Shown here: in pieces, positions 5,624 through 5,634 of the stretch
Layout of the letters: every line of letters starts with the position of its first letter
Numbering within the stretch: position 1 is the first letter of the stretch
NCBI GenBank assembly: GCA_002508315.1
Contig: DAHE01000048.1
Span: forward strand, 856-6,489
Direction of reading: 5' to 3'
DNA from: Thermocladium sp. UBA166
GTDB taxonomy: Archaea; Thermoproteota; Thermoprotei; Thermoproteales; Thermocladiaceae
DNA length: 5,634 bases
Program-made: the position numbers and the translations under genes
The notes under the pieces: model-generated
What the model was told of the DNA's origin: nothing
Seen by the model: only the letters and a program-made list of their open reading frames with translations
Database searches by the model: none

Positions 5624-5634
5624 CCATGAAAGCG

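Noticed and set aside
1..5634. CRISPR array or insertion sequence
   Set aside because: No regularly spaced direct repeats, transposase-like frame or terminal repeat pair seen anywhere.

Overview
The window looks like a chromosomal segment from a thermophilic crenarchaeote. The order Thermoproteales, and something near Caldivirga, Vulcanisaeta or Thermocladium, is my best guess. The reasons are an archaeal NurA-HerA pair, a CARF protein of the APE2256 / Crn1 type, AGG and ATA as preferred Arg and Ile codons, TATA boxes about 26-30 nt upstream of start codons with no leader (leaderless mRNAs), and TTG/GTG starts. The genus is inference; no rRNA or other marker gene is present.

Left part (1-2696, + strand): a two-gene operon of nurA (nuclease, possibly running off the left edge) and herA (hexameric DNA-translocating ATPase), overlapping by 8 bp. 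Together they form the DNA end-resection machine that works with Mre11-Rad50; mre11 and rad50 are not in the window. Immediately after, on the - strand and overlapping herA by 4 bp at the stop codons, is a stand-alone CARF-wHTH protein whose conserved Ser and Lys match those of Crn1 ring nucleases, which degrade cyclic oligoadenylate second messengers of type III CRISPR. No cas gene or CRISPR array is visible.

Middle part (3476-4048) has no intact gene. It holds the divergently placed CARF promoter, a degraded - strand reading frame (frameshift at a G run, then stops), an AT-rich promoter-like stretch, and a compact GC-rich island (3833-4001) with complementary ends and internal helices that looks like an unidentified structured RNA.

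Right part (4049-5634, + strand): a 59-residue DUF1059 protein with its own leaderless promoter, a 61-nt almost pure pyrimidine tract, a GC-rich inverted repeat directly before a TATA box, and a 12-TM major facilitator transporter of the oxalate/formate antiporter (OFA) type starting at GTG. A small hairpin follows its stop codon at the right edge. By eye this part is more GC-rich than the CARF region.

The best candidates for something new are the unassigned structured RNA and the ring-nuclease-like gene sitting tail-to-tail with herA-nurA. I see no proof of a novel system.
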